This document shows positions 15,773 through 22,499 of a stretch of DNA of 45,002 nucleotides, in pieces. Positions within the stretch are counted from its first letter, which is position 1, and each line of letters starts with the position of its first letter. Under the pieces are notes generated by a model. That model saw nothing but the letters and a program-made list of their open reading frames with translations. It was not told the origin of the DNA and searched no databases. The stretch covers positions 163,907-208,908 of IMG/VR virus record IMGVR_UViG_3300043786_000977; one strand, 5' to 3'. This stretch comes from a virus. Made by a program: the position numbers and the translations under genes.

Positions 15773-16080
15773 AATATGGAATGCAGCACAAGATCAACCG
15801 AGACCACATCATATGTGAGACGAAGTCTGCTATCGAGACGCTCTGCGCCTTCGCAGGGTATTTGGTGGCACACGTGCCGACCGACAAGGCGGAATTCGAG
15901 CGCACAATGTGGTGCATGGTAGAGTTGCCGAAAGGTAAACCTATCCGTTTCCACAAACCTCTGATTAAACACCGGCAGGTCGAGGTGAATGTCTGCAATC
16001 AGCACCTGGATATGTTGTCACATGCTTACTCAATGTACGAGGCGTGTATGGCAGGTTATGTCAGAGGCGTCGATATCTAA
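15769..16080 (+). CDS. Hypothetical 103-aa protein
   Basis: ATG 15769 overlaps the preceding stop. The product is alpha/beta, with HKINRDHIICETKSAIETL at the N-terminus. No metal motif, membrane span or recognised family. Confidence 0.7.
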   Translation: MKYGMQHKINRDHIICETKSAIETLCAFAGYLVAHVPTDKAEFERTMWCMVELPKGKPIRFHKPLIKHRQVEVNVCNQHLDMLSHAYSMYEACMAGYVRGVDI

Positions 16081-16211
16081 ACAACCAAACAGGCACTCTG
16101 GAACAATTCGCCCAGCGACTGACGGAATCACGTTACCACAAGGCGTATCACATCTTCCTGCCTGCGTTTTATGAATGGGTCAAAACACTAACAAAGGAGA
16201 AGCACACATGA
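16044..16211 (+). CDS. Possible small helical protein, 55 aa, GTG start
   Basis: A frame opening at GTG 16044 inside the preceding gene encodes a protein-like helix (LEQFAQRL, then HIFLPAFYEWVKTL) and ends at TGA 16209-16211, overlapping the next ATG as ATGA. It fills an otherwise empty 127-base stretch (16081-16207). No ATG start and only GAGG upstream, so the true start is uncertain. Confidence 0.35.
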   Translation: MYGRLCQRRRYLNNQTGTLEQFAQRLTESRYHKAYHIFLPAFYEWVKTLTKEKHT

Positions 16212-16513
16212 GTAAAGAGTATCGGACGCTGACCGCTGGAGAAACACTGCAAGCGGGAGATCAGTTCATGTCTATCGGTGTTTGGGTGGGTACCTATGAT
16301 ATAGGTAAAAAAGTACCAAGGGTAGAGCCGGTATACCGCCGACTCTTATCCGCACTTCCGCCAGTCGTCGCAGCACTACGTGATATGATCCTACTCGCTC
16401 AGAGTGAATACCCCCGGACTGAGTGGGAGGAACGCGGTATTACTGAGGCTGTCCGGATTTACCGGGAGACCTATAGGCATACCGGAACTGAACCCGATCC
16501 CCGTGTGGAATAG
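16208..16513 (+). CDS. Phage module protein of the YRxLxxGExLxxGD...YRR type, 101 aa
   Basis: AAAGGAGA lies 8 bases before ATG 16208; an in-frame ATG at 16175 is less well placed. Residues 5-45 (YRTLTAGETLQAGDQ, W, then YRR) match the module in the gene at 11705-12058 and in many phages. A helical C-terminal half follows. Function unknown. Confidence 0.75.
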   Translation: MSKEYRTLTAGETLQAGDQFMSIGVWVGTYDIGKKVPRVEPVYRRLLSALPPVVAALRDMILLAQSEYPRTEWEERGITEAVRIYRETYRHTGTEPDPRVE

Positions 16514-16526
16514 AAAGGACGATAAC

Positions 16527-17081
16527 ATGAAAGCAGTAGGACTGGTAGTGGTTAATGGTGGCGTAGCATACGACTATGCACCGACGCACGTTGACATTCG
16601 GGTTGTTGACGTTGATGGCATTAAGGCTGGCGACGCGAAAGTTCAGTTGCCAATCGGCGTAGGCTTCGAGCACCTGGTAGATCAGGCAGACGTCCGTGAA
16701 TATGTTGACTTCATCTGTCCGCAATGTGGTGCCCTCGCTGGTACTGAGCCTTGTAAGGATGAACAGGACAAACCAAGGCAGAGACTAGTAGTAGTGAAGC
16801 GCCTTACGTACCTCGAATGGGTAGACACGTATAAGCCTGTCACGAACCGGGTGGTGAAGGATGCACCCTACGACGGACACATGTACACTCCAACTGGACT
16901 AGAACTAGCGGTCGTACAGGACCAGTATGACAGGCGCCCGAGATGTGTGTGGACTTTGATAGAGACAGCAGGTGACCACCGTACGATAGTCAACGGTTAT
17001 CGGCGGGTGAATAGTGTCGGGTACTTCGTCACCGAGGAACCCTATTGCACCCGTGTAAAGGTCAGTTTCAACTATGGCTAA
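16527..17081 (+). CDS. Two-module hypothetical protein, 184 aa
   Basis: AAAGGA lies before ATG 16527. Residues 1-40 (LVVVNGGVAYDYAP ... VVDVDGIKAGD) match a stand-alone phage module. A CPQC ... C patch follows at about 66-77. Residues about 88-178 are homologous to the whole product of 18103-18408 (shared KRxxYxxW, YKP, YDG, VWTLI, GYF motifs). The gene therefore looks like a fusion of two orphan modules, one duplicated 1.5 kb downstream. Function unknown. Confidence 0.75.
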   Translation: MKAVGLVVVNGGVAYDYAPTHVDIRVVDVDGIKAGDAKVQLPIGVGFEHLVDQADVREYVDFICPQCGALAGTEPCKDEQDKPRQRLVVVKRLTYLEWVDTYKPVTNRVVKDAPYDGHMYTPTGLELAVVQDQYDRRPRCVWTLIETAGDHRTIVNGYRRVNSVGYFVTEEPYCTRVKVSFNYG

Positions 17082-17274
17082 ATCAAAATGGATTGATCAA
17101 CGGGACATTCCCGCCGCTGGGCGTTACGGAAAGATCAAGACACCGGGATGTGAATGCACCACCCTATTCACGTGTGGTGCGTGCCTCGCTCGTGCACATG
17201 CCCGAAACATGGCGGAACGTGAGGCGTCTCCGTATTGTCGGGACGCCCCTACCCGCCGGAAGGAGACATCATGA
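17074..17274 (+). CDS. Small Cys-rich protein, 66 aa
   Basis: Overlaps the preceding gene by 8 bases. It has CEC ... TCGAC and a later Cys, consistent with a zinc knuckle, in a basic background. The stop overlaps the next ATG (ATGA). Function unknown. Confidence 0.65.
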   Translation: MAKSKWIDQRDIPAAGRYGKIKTPGCECTTLFTCGACLARAHARNMAEREASPYCRDAPTRRKETS

Positions 17275-17648
17275 GCATAGATGCGATGCCCGGCTGTTAC
17301 GGACACGAACAGCGCAAGGCGCGTAAGACCCACAAATGCTGCGAATGCGACGGCATTATTCAGGTTGGTGAACCCTACCACTACCACCATGGTATCTGGG
17401 ACGGTGAAGCGTCGGACTTTAAGGTATGCCTCGACTGTGAGGTACTAAGGCACGAATACGACGCCGACTCACATCCAGACGAATGCACAGCGTTTGGCGA
17501 GTTAAGTGAGACGGTTGCAGGATGCGGCGCGCATGAGAAAGAACTCTTCGTGCGGTTCGTGGAGATTAAACGCAAGCGTGGAGCGTCCGTATCTGACTGG
17601 ATGGCAGAGGATGCTGTTGCATATGCAACGAAAGGCCCCACACCATGA
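17271..17648 (+). CDS. Phage zinc-module protein (ARKxHKCCEC ... CxxC type), 125 aa
   Basis: ATG 17271 follows GAAGGAGA by 6 bases. Residues about 17-60 (ARKTHKCCECDGIIQVGEPYHY, WDG, CLDCEVLR) form a familiar phage module: an RKxHxCxxC start, a Gly-Glu-x-Tyr strand and a distal CxxC, hence one zinc site. A helical region with FGELSE follows. The role is unknown. Confidence 0.8.
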   Translation: MSIDAMPGCYGHEQRKARKTHKCCECDGIIQVGEPYHYHHGIWDGEASDFKVCLDCEVLRHEYDADSHPDECTAFGELSETVAGCGAHEKELFVRFVEIKRKRGASVSDWMAEDAVAYATKGPTP

Positions 17649-17663
17649 CAAGGAGACAGTAAA

Positions 17664-17876
17664 ATGAGCATCAACAAGAAGCAGACCCGCATTACCATAC
17701 CGGCGACGAAGAAGGTGGTACTTGAATTCATCGAGTATCATACCGAATTAAAAGCAAGATGTTTCAAATGTTATTACCAGACACGATCCTGCGGGGACGT
17801 GCCATGTGGTGTCGGCGATCGCATCGACGGGAACACCGGGTATTATCGGGTAGTCAAACAAAAGGCAAGACAGTGA
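17664..17876 (+). CDS. Small hypothetical protein, 70 aa
   Basis: GGAGA lies 12 bases before ATG 17664. The product is basic with four Cys in the middle (CFKCYY ... CGDVPC), possibly a zinc site. It ends in a TGA that overlaps the next GTG start. Confidence 0.65.
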   Translation: MSINKKQTRITIPATKKVVLEFIEYHTELKARCFKCYYQTRSCGDVPCGVGDRIDGNTGYYRVVKQKARQ

Positions 17877-18106
17877 GTAAACCAAATGACGGTGGACCGG
17901 CGTTTCCAGCGCTGTACCCCGTCGAGGATGAGACTGGACGGTTGGGTATGTCCCTGCGCGACTGGTTCGCCGGGCAAGCATTGGCGGGGATACTGGCGAA
18001 TCCAGCGCTTGTAGATGTCAAGGCGGCAAAGTGGGTTGCGTCATATGCCTATGAGATTGCCGACACGATGTTGGCCGAACGTGACAAACCACGGGTGACA
18101 CCGTGA
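17873..18106 (+). CDS. Phage protein of the DGGPAFP / LRDWFAGQAL family, 77 aa
   Basis: GTG 17873 overlaps the preceding stop (GTGA) and aligns exactly with the expected start of the module: DGGPAFP near the N-terminus, MSLRDWFAGQALAGIL, and a helix ending AYEIADTMLAER. I recognise this as a very common small phage or prophage protein of unknown function. The stop overlaps the next GTG. Confidence 0.85.
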   Translation: MSKPNDGGPAFPALYPVEDETGRLGMSLRDWFAGQALAGILANPALVDVKAAKWVASYAYEIADTMLAERDKPRVTP

Positions 18107-18408
18107 GTAAATCAATGCCTGCCTTATGTTCGCAGGTTAAGCGTATGCGCTATGCCACATGGTTGGTACGGTATAAGCCCATTGTAAACTCGTTGGTGGA
18201 AGACGCGTCCTATGATGGTTATATGTTCGAGACCTATGGCGCCGAATTGCAAGTTGTCCAGGCTGCCCGTAAGAAGCACGTATGGACTCTAATCGACACC
18301 GGCCGTAAGCGCCCAACTATAACCAGCGGTTTTCACTTCGTTAACCGCCTGGGTTATTTCCTCACAGAGAAACCCTGCAACGACGAATTCCTAGAAGTCA
18401 GTGCATAA
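18103..18408 (+). CDS. Hypothetical 101-aa protein, paralogue of the C-terminal half of 16527-17081
   Basis: GTG 18103 overlaps the previous stop. The whole protein aligns with residues about 88-178 of the product of 16527-17081: KRMRYATW, RYKPIVN, ASYDGYMF, ELQVVQ, VWTLIDT, NRLGYFLTEKP. Conservation of aromatic and Gly positions suggests one folded domain. Function unknown. Confidence 0.75.
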   Translation: MSKSMPALCSQVKRMRYATWLVRYKPIVNSLVEDASYDGYMFETYGAELQVVQAARKKHVWTLIDTGRKRPTITSGFHFVNRLGYFLTEKPCNDEFLEVSA

Positions 18409-18421
18409 AAGGAGACAACAG

Positions 18422-18565
18422 ATGGACAAGTTAGCGTGTTTAGGTTTGGGCTGGTTCCTTGGGTGTCTTGTGATGACGATCCACTACCACGCAAGCGGAT
18501 TAATTCGTTCGCGCAGTGAATGGTATCGTTATCGCAAGCTGAAAGGGTACACGGTGCCCGAATAA
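18422..18565 (+). CDS. Small membrane protein, 47 aa
   Basis: AAAGGAGA lies about 9 bases before ATG 18422. One hydrophobic segment (about residues 5-20) is followed by a basic aromatic tail (WYRYRKLKGY), typical of a phage inner-membrane microprotein. Function unknown. Confidence 0.6.
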   Translation: MDKLACLGLGWFLGCLVMTIHYHASGLIRSRSEWYRYRKLKGYTVPE

Positions 18566-18581
18566 CTCACGCAGGCGCCAA

Positions 18582-18827
18582 ATGAAGAAAAAGCAAATCA
18601 TCCAAGCCCTTGCGTCTTTTGACGATGAAGACGACGTTGCAATAGGTGACGTCGTCTATCTAGGGACCGTTTGCCGCATCTGCGGAAAGAGGCAATACGG
18701 TATGTCATACATATGCGTATTAGCACCTGGACATAAGGGGCGCTGCTACTGCTCCTGTAAGAACGTATTCTTTGACCCTGATATACCACTGAAGGAGATT
18801 CCACATGAGCGAGACACTGAACATTGA
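18582..18827 (+). CDS. Cys4 hypothetical protein, 81 aa
   Basis: ATG 18582 lies 16 bases after the preceding stop. An acidic N-terminal part precedes CRICGKRQ (about 31-38), C45, and CYCSC (about 55-59), compatible with a zinc ribbon. It overlaps the next gene by 23 bases. Confidence 0.65.
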   Translation: MKKKQIIQALASFDDEDDVAIGDVVYLGTVCRICGKRQYGMSYICVLAPGHKGRCYCSCKNVFFDPDIPLKEIPHERDTEH

Positions 18828-19632
18828 ATGGTTTATATCCGCGCTTCAACACGCTGGATGGCGGGCGCCGCTGGATGCACAACACGACCAAGCGGCAGCC
18901 CTATGGGCCCGGATAACGGAAACCCACAACCGCGAACGCGCTAATCTGATCAAGGAACGGGACGGGTACCGTTACGCTCATGTGTGTGCGGAAGCAGATT
19001 GTGAAACGGTTAAGGAACGGTGGAAGAAGACCGAAGCCGAACGTGACGAGGCACTTGCAGCTAAGGAGCGGTATCGTTTGGAGAACAAGGAACTGCTTAA
19101 AAGTTTATCCGGGTCAGGGTTTACCCGAGAGATGGACTTTTTGAGAAGTCAGCTTACTGCGATGACTGCAGACCGCAACAGGTTTAGGTCCCAGGCAGGA
19201 GAGTTGCACCGCCGACTAAACGAGATGATCGCGGCTAAGGAATTGGCCGAGCGCCGCGTTGAAGATGTAATGTGCATTCAAATGGCGAATTACGGCAATG
19301 CGTCAGCCACACACATGGCCTTATTGGATTGGGCAAAGCTGATAAACGCCGAAGCGACGAACAAACCGCAGGAAACCCCTGCATTGACCATCAAGATCGT
19401 CTGCACGTTCACGGAATCGCCTTCGTTTAACGTTCGACTTCTGCATAATGGGTTAACCTTCTTTTATAACAGCGAGCGTCTACAGGGGAATGAACGCATT
19501 CAGAAGGTCGGAAAGATCCTGGGCATCACGACACTCTCTGTGGGTGAGCACGAGATGCAGATCACACAGGAGCAGTACAACGCCATATGTGACGTTGAGG
19601 TTGGAAGAGAGCAAGGTAAGGAGACAGTATGA
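18805..19632 (+). CDS. Coiled-coil hypothetical protein, 275 aa
   Basis: GAAGGAGAT lies upstream of ATG 18805. Residues about 35-160 are a long charged helix with heptad-like hydrophobic spacing (RERANLIKERDGY ... VKERWKKTEAERDEALAAKERYRLE ...), probably a coiled coil. Residues about 190-265 form an alpha/beta C-terminal domain ending in a short VGEHEMQITQEQY stretch. Function unknown. The stop overlaps the next start (ATGA). Confidence 0.75.
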   Translation: MSETLNIEWFISALQHAGWRAPLDAQHDQAAALWARITETHNRERANLIKERDGYRYAHVCAEADCETVKERWKKTEAERDEALAAKERYRLENKELLKSLSGSGFTREMDFLRSQLTAMTADRNRFRSQAGELHRRLNEMIAAKELAERRVEDVMCIQMANYGNASATHMALLDWAKLINAEATNKPQETPALTIKIVCTFTESPSFNVRLLHNGLTFFYNSERLQGNERIQKVGKILGITTLSVGEHEMQITQEQYNAICDVEVGREQGKETV

Positions 19633-19781
19633 ACACACTCGAAAAGATTAAAGAACAGGGACTCACAGCGGACAAGTTGTTTGAACAGATGGGTAGGCGT
19701 GCGATCAGAAAGGATTGTGGCGGCATCCGTCTGATGTATCGACATACCCGTTTAAACAGGCAGCAGGACAGTTTCTGCTGA
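19629..19781 (+). CDS. Small basic protein, 50 aa
   Basis: AAGGAGA precedes ATG 19629, which overlaps the previous stop. The product is a basic helical peptide (LEKIKEQGLTADKLFEQMG) with a basic C-terminus. Function unknown. Confidence 0.6.
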   Translation: MNTLEKIKEQGLTADKLFEQMGRRAIRKDCGGIRLMYRHTRLNRQQDSFC

Positions 19782-19812
19782 CTTCGTAATCAAACACTGA
19801 AGGAGGACACAC

Positions 19813-20088
19813 GTGAACAAGATTGATCTAAGCAAAGCCAAGCCAGGTGATTGCTTCTGTTGTCGTAACAGGATGGTAATGCGCTTCTTGGGGCCTAACA
19901 CGTTAGTAAACAAGGAGCTGTACCCGTATGCTCTGGAGAAGGTATCTGGACGAGGTGGGGGCTGTGCGTTCACCTACAAGATAGACGGCAAGTATACGCA
20001 ATCGGGATTGGTGTCTCTCTTTGATCTGGTATCAGCTGTCCAGATGTCCACCCTCCAGCACAGGTACGTAAAGCAGAACGGGTACTGA
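19813..20088 (+). CDS. Phage protein with NKIDLxxxKxGD module, 91 aa
   Basis: GTG 19813 follows GAAGGAGGA. The sequence NKIDLSKAKPGD, a CR-rich strand, YPYALEKV, and YKIDGKYTQSG then IVxxV-type ending (LVSAV) parallels residues 1-80 of the protein at 15117-15584. It is a common phage module, probably a small beta barrel. It ends the accessory string before the 320-base control-like region. Confidence 0.75.
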   Translation: MNKIDLSKAKPGDCFCCRNRMVMRFLGPNTLVNKELYPYALEKVSGRGGGCAFTYKIDGKYTQSGLVSLFDLVSAVQMSTLQHRYVKQNGY

Positions 20089-20411
20089 TCACCCCTAAGC
20101 TTAACACTCACAGGTACCCCGCACAGGTACCTGTGACATATTGGCATACCTGTGACATATTGTCACACCTGTCGTCACATGTGCACTTACCCGGTAGGTG
20201 TTCATTTATGTACAGGCATATAACAGGTTAATAGACAGCCCCGGCCTCACTGGTACAGTAAACATTTGGGGGTATGAGGAACCAAAACCCAAAACCCTTA
20301 ATCGTATACCGTTATACGTTATAACAGGTACAAGGTCTGGTATATCCGTTAGTGACTGGCATGATGATCGGATATAACCAATAGGTAAAACAAAGGCAAA
20401 GGAGGCAAGCA
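20089..20411 (+). promoter_or_regulatory. Non-coding region with repeats and palindromes upstream of the MYG1-like gene
   Basis: No convincing gene. Contents: palindrome CACAGGTACCTGTG (20122-20135); three tandem 19-base units starting ACCTGT at 20129, 20148 and 20167, the first two identical for 15 bases; TGTGACA-TAT-TGTCACA (20151-20167), an operator-like inverted repeat; a 6-bp inverted repeat CGTATA/TATACG (20303-20318); and several further ACAGGT(A/T) copies (around 20224, 20324). A strong ribosome site AAAGGAGG ends it. I did not find a consensus promoter. Confidence 0.55.
20129..20185 (+). repeat. Three tandem 19-bp repeats beginning ACCTGT
   Basis: Units at 20129-20147, 20148-20166 and 20167-20185. 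Units 1 and 2 share ACCTGTGACATATTG; unit 3 keeps ACCTGT and CACA-type sequence but has drifted. A 19-base period is close to two helical turns, so protein molecules bound at successive units would sit on the same face. Confidence 0.65.
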
Positions 20412-21275
20412 ATGCTTAAAGCAAAATACAAATACGCTGTTACACACGAGGGACGTGTGCACAGGGACGACCTGATGACCACCGCCATCGTACTGGCATC
20501 GGATGCGGTGACCATGGTTAGCAGGCGTCCCCCGACAGCCGATGAACTGGAAGATCCCGAGGTTCTGGTGTTTGATACGGGCCACCGGCATGAACCGGAA
20601 AAGGGTAACTTCGATCACCATCAGTTGCACGATTCGCACGAAGCCACGTGTGCGTTGTGGATGGTTATGCAGCATATGGGGCTCCACGAGGCCATGATGG
20701 ACCTGTTCTCATGGTACAAGATCACGGCAGTGGTAGACAGCAAGGGTCCGTTCCGTTTCGCTGAATCAGTTGGCGCCCGGTGGGATAACATCTGTGGGTT
20801 GATCGGGCCGTTGGATGACTACTTGTCCGATAAACTGCGCAAGGTGACGACGGTTGACAAGTCCACTGCTCCCTGGCTGGTTGAGGTTGGCGAGTCTGTG
20901 ATGGCTACGGTCAACGGGTACCTGCCGTTCGTACAGAAAGCAGAACAGGGTGCCGTTCGATCGGTTGAGATACGGGACGTACATGGTCTGGTTGCACTGG
21001 ACTGTGACCCTGCGGATATCGAGGCGTATCTTGCTATATGGCGGCGCCGGCTGCAGGCGGCCACAGGTCAGACATATGCGTTCTCGGTCACCCGGGACGA
21101 TCGGGGTCCGGGTCTGTGTCTCTACCGCTATGCGGATGACAAACGGGTCAACTTCCAGCAGTGTACTGGGGATCCGGCAACCGTGTTCGTCCACGCTGGA
21201 GGTTTCCTTGTCAAGACCAAGGAACCAGACATGGACGAAGCCAAACGGTTGATTCTACGGTCAATCAAAGTGTAG
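20412..21275 (+). CDS. MYG1 / UPF0160-type metal-dependent protein
   Basis: The 287-aa product shows the MYG1 pattern: TH12EG14 then VH17RDD20 near the N-terminus, FDTG at 54-57, and FDHHQ at 67-71. These His/Asp residues parallel the DHH-like metal site. Family members are about 300-350 aa; eukaryotic MYG1 acts as a 3'-5' RNA exonuclease, and phage homologues are known but uncharacterised. The rest (about 90-285) is the second lobe, less conserved, ending in a GGFLVKTK segment. An RNA- or nucleotide-directed activity is inferred from family only. AAAGGAGG provides a strong ribosome site. Confidence 0.7.
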   Translation: MLKAKYKYAVTHEGRVHRDDLMTTAIVLASDAVTMVSRRPPTADELEDPEVLVFDTGHRHEPEKGNFDHHQLHDSHEATCALWMVMQHMGLHEAMMDLFSWYKITAVVDSKGPFRFAESVGARWDNICGLIGPLDDYLSDKLRKVTTVDKSTAPWLVEVGESVMATVNGYLPFVQKAEQGAVRSVEIRDVHGLVALDCDPADIEAYLAIWRRRLQAATGQTYAFSVTRDDRGPGLCLYRYADDKRVNFQQCTGDPATVFVHAGGFLVKTKEPDMDEAKRLILRSIKV

Positions 21276-21332
21276 ACGTCGCAGGTACCGGGCGGTATCT
21301 GCGCAAGTAAAACGAAACAAGGAGACTGAATC

Positions 21333-21830
21333 ATGGCAAAGATTACGATTATGCAGTTGGGTGAGGGCTTGGTTACGGACACAGCGACAGGGATGAAAGG
21401 CATGCTCACGCACTGCCATGTCAATCCCATGGGTCACACCATGTACGTGTTCCAGCCCAAAGGCCTCAATCCGGAAACCGGACATCCGCTGGAGCGTACC
21501 TTCATCGACGAATCGCGTATCCAGGGCGGCACGGCGGAAGAGATCGAAGTGCCCACGGAAGCGCTCGGCACGGATGTCGAGGACAAGGCCTCCGGGCTGA
21601 AGGGCAAGGCAGTCGGCCTGGTGGTACACCTGTCCGGCTGTGTGCACATCGACATCCAGCCCACGGGCAGGGTGGCCAAGACTGGCGGTGCGCCGGAACG
21701 TGTGGATGTGGATATCCGCCGGCTCAAGGGTGCCAAGATCCCCGATCTCACGAAGGCCGAACGGGCCAAGGATCAGAAGGTGAAGCCGAGTCCGTCGGCC
21801 ATGCCGAAGGGCAACGCCTGGGGATTCTAA
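21333..21830 (+). CDS. Phage protein with two tandem SH3/KOW-like modules, 165 aa
   Basis: AAGGAGA precedes ATG 21333. Two related halves are visible: DTATGMKGMLTHCHVNPMG ... YVFQP (about residues 14-45) and DKASGLKGKAVGLVVHLSG ... IDIQP (about 84-112). Each has D-x-x-(T/S)G-x-KG, a turn and a strand ending QP. This type occurs singly or in tandem in many phages. A Lys/Pro-rich tail follows. Codons are strongly G/C-ending, suggesting high expression. Function unknown. Confidence 0.75.
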   Translation: MAKITIMQLGEGLVTDTATGMKGMLTHCHVNPMGHTMYVFQPKGLNPETGHPLERTFIDESRIQGGTAEEIEVPTEALGTDVEDKASGLKGKAVGLVVHLSGCVHIDIQPTGRVAKTGGAPERVDVDIRRLKGAKIPDLTKAERAKDQKVKPSPSAMPKGNAWGF

Positions 21831-21854
21831 CCGTATAACAACCAAAGGAGCAGA

Positions 21855-22148
21855 ATGAAACACGAAGCAATCACAGAAGCCTGGGAAGCACGTGACAAGC
21901 GCCACGTCGAGGGCCGCAAGCTCTACGCCGAGGGCGACAAGTGCCGCGCCGAGGGCGACAAGTGCCGCGCCGAGGGCGACAAGCTCTGCGCCCAGGGCAA
22001 CAACCTCTGCGCCCAGGGCAACAACCTCTCCGACGCGGGCGACAACCTCTCCGACGCGGGCGACAAGCTCTACGCCCACGCCGTTATTGAAAAACACGGT
22101 GGCAAGGCCATTATTGACTGGACGACCGGAGAAATCGAGACAGAGTAA
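21855..22148 (+). CDS. Heptapeptide-repeat protein, 97 aa
   Basis: AAAGGAG precedes ATG 21855. Residues 18-73 are eight 7-residue units of the type A-E-G-D-K-L-Y (consensus small-acidic-Gly-Asp/Asn-Lys/Asn-Leu/Cys-x). Gly and Asp/Asn positions are nearly invariant. The flanks are non-repetitive: an N-terminal helix and a C-terminal alpha/beta end (AIIDWTTGEIETE). Similar EGDKL/EGNKL repeats occur in other phage and bacterial proteins of unknown role. Length variation by slippage is likely. Confidence 0.75.
   Translation: MKHEAITEAWEARDKRHVEGRKLYAEGDKCRAEGDKCRAEGDKLCAQGNNLCAQGNNLSDAGDNLSDAGDKLYAHAVIEKHGGKAIIDWTTGEIETE
21906..22073 (+). repeat. Eight 21-bp tandem repeats encoding heptapeptides
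   Basis: Eight consecutive 21-base units in frame, related to CGAGGGCGACAAGCTCTACG with substitutions. Two adjacent units (around 21927-21968) are identical. Because the unit is a multiple of three, gain or loss keeps the reading frame. Confidence 0.85.
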
Positions 22149-22157
22149 AGGAGAACG

Positions 22158-22496
22158 ATGAAAGAGAAAGAAAAGAACGCTGAGCCCGAGCCGATTCCGA
22201 AGCTTGAGCACATGAAGATGCGGTGGAGGATGGATACGAGCCATCCCACGATCGTGCGTATCGTGACGGATGAGAGTGATCCCTGGCACATCTGTCTGAT
22301 GGATATGGGCTTGCCTGGAGATGATGACGGCGAAGTCGCGGCCAAGGCGATCGTGGACCAGCACAACGCCGGGCTTACCAAGACGGCGGTGAACCACGTC
22401 GACGCCTTGCCGGAAGACGAGGCTGGGGCACGCCACAGGACATCGGTGATCCGCCGCACCGGGCTTAAAGTCAAGGCAGCCAAGAAGAAAGGATAA
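22158..22496 (+). CDS. Phage protein with MKMRW module, 112 aa
   Basis: AAAGGAGAA precedes ATG 22158. Residues about 15-75 (MKMRWRMD ... LPGDDDGEVAAKAIVDQHNAGL) are homologous to residues about 4-60 of the protein at 14465-14953. N- and C-termini are charged and probably flexible; the C-terminus is basic (KVKAAKKKG). Function unknown. Confidence 0.75.
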   Translation: MKEKEKNAEPEPIPKLEHMKMRWRMDTSHPTIVRIVTDESDPWHICLMDMGLPGDDDGEVAAKAIVDQHNAGLTKTAVNHVDALPEDEAGARHRTSVIRRTGLKVKAAKKKG

Positions 22497-22499
22497 GCC

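Noticed and set aside
15315-15998. A 227-codon minus-strand open frame
   Set aside because: It opposes three coupled + strand genes; Cys/His/Thr-rich composition typical of an antisense frame.
20151-20167. CRP binding site
   Set aside because: TGTGA and TCACA are present but 7 bases apart instead of 6, and the motif is part of a tandem repeat, so a phage-specific factor is more likely.
21892-22161. A + strand frame overlapping the heptapeptide-repeat gene (Ser/Thr/Ala/Arg-rich repeats)
   Set aside because: An in-phase 21-bp repeat keeps alternative frames open. The chosen frame has the ribosome site and non-repetitive, protein-like flanks.
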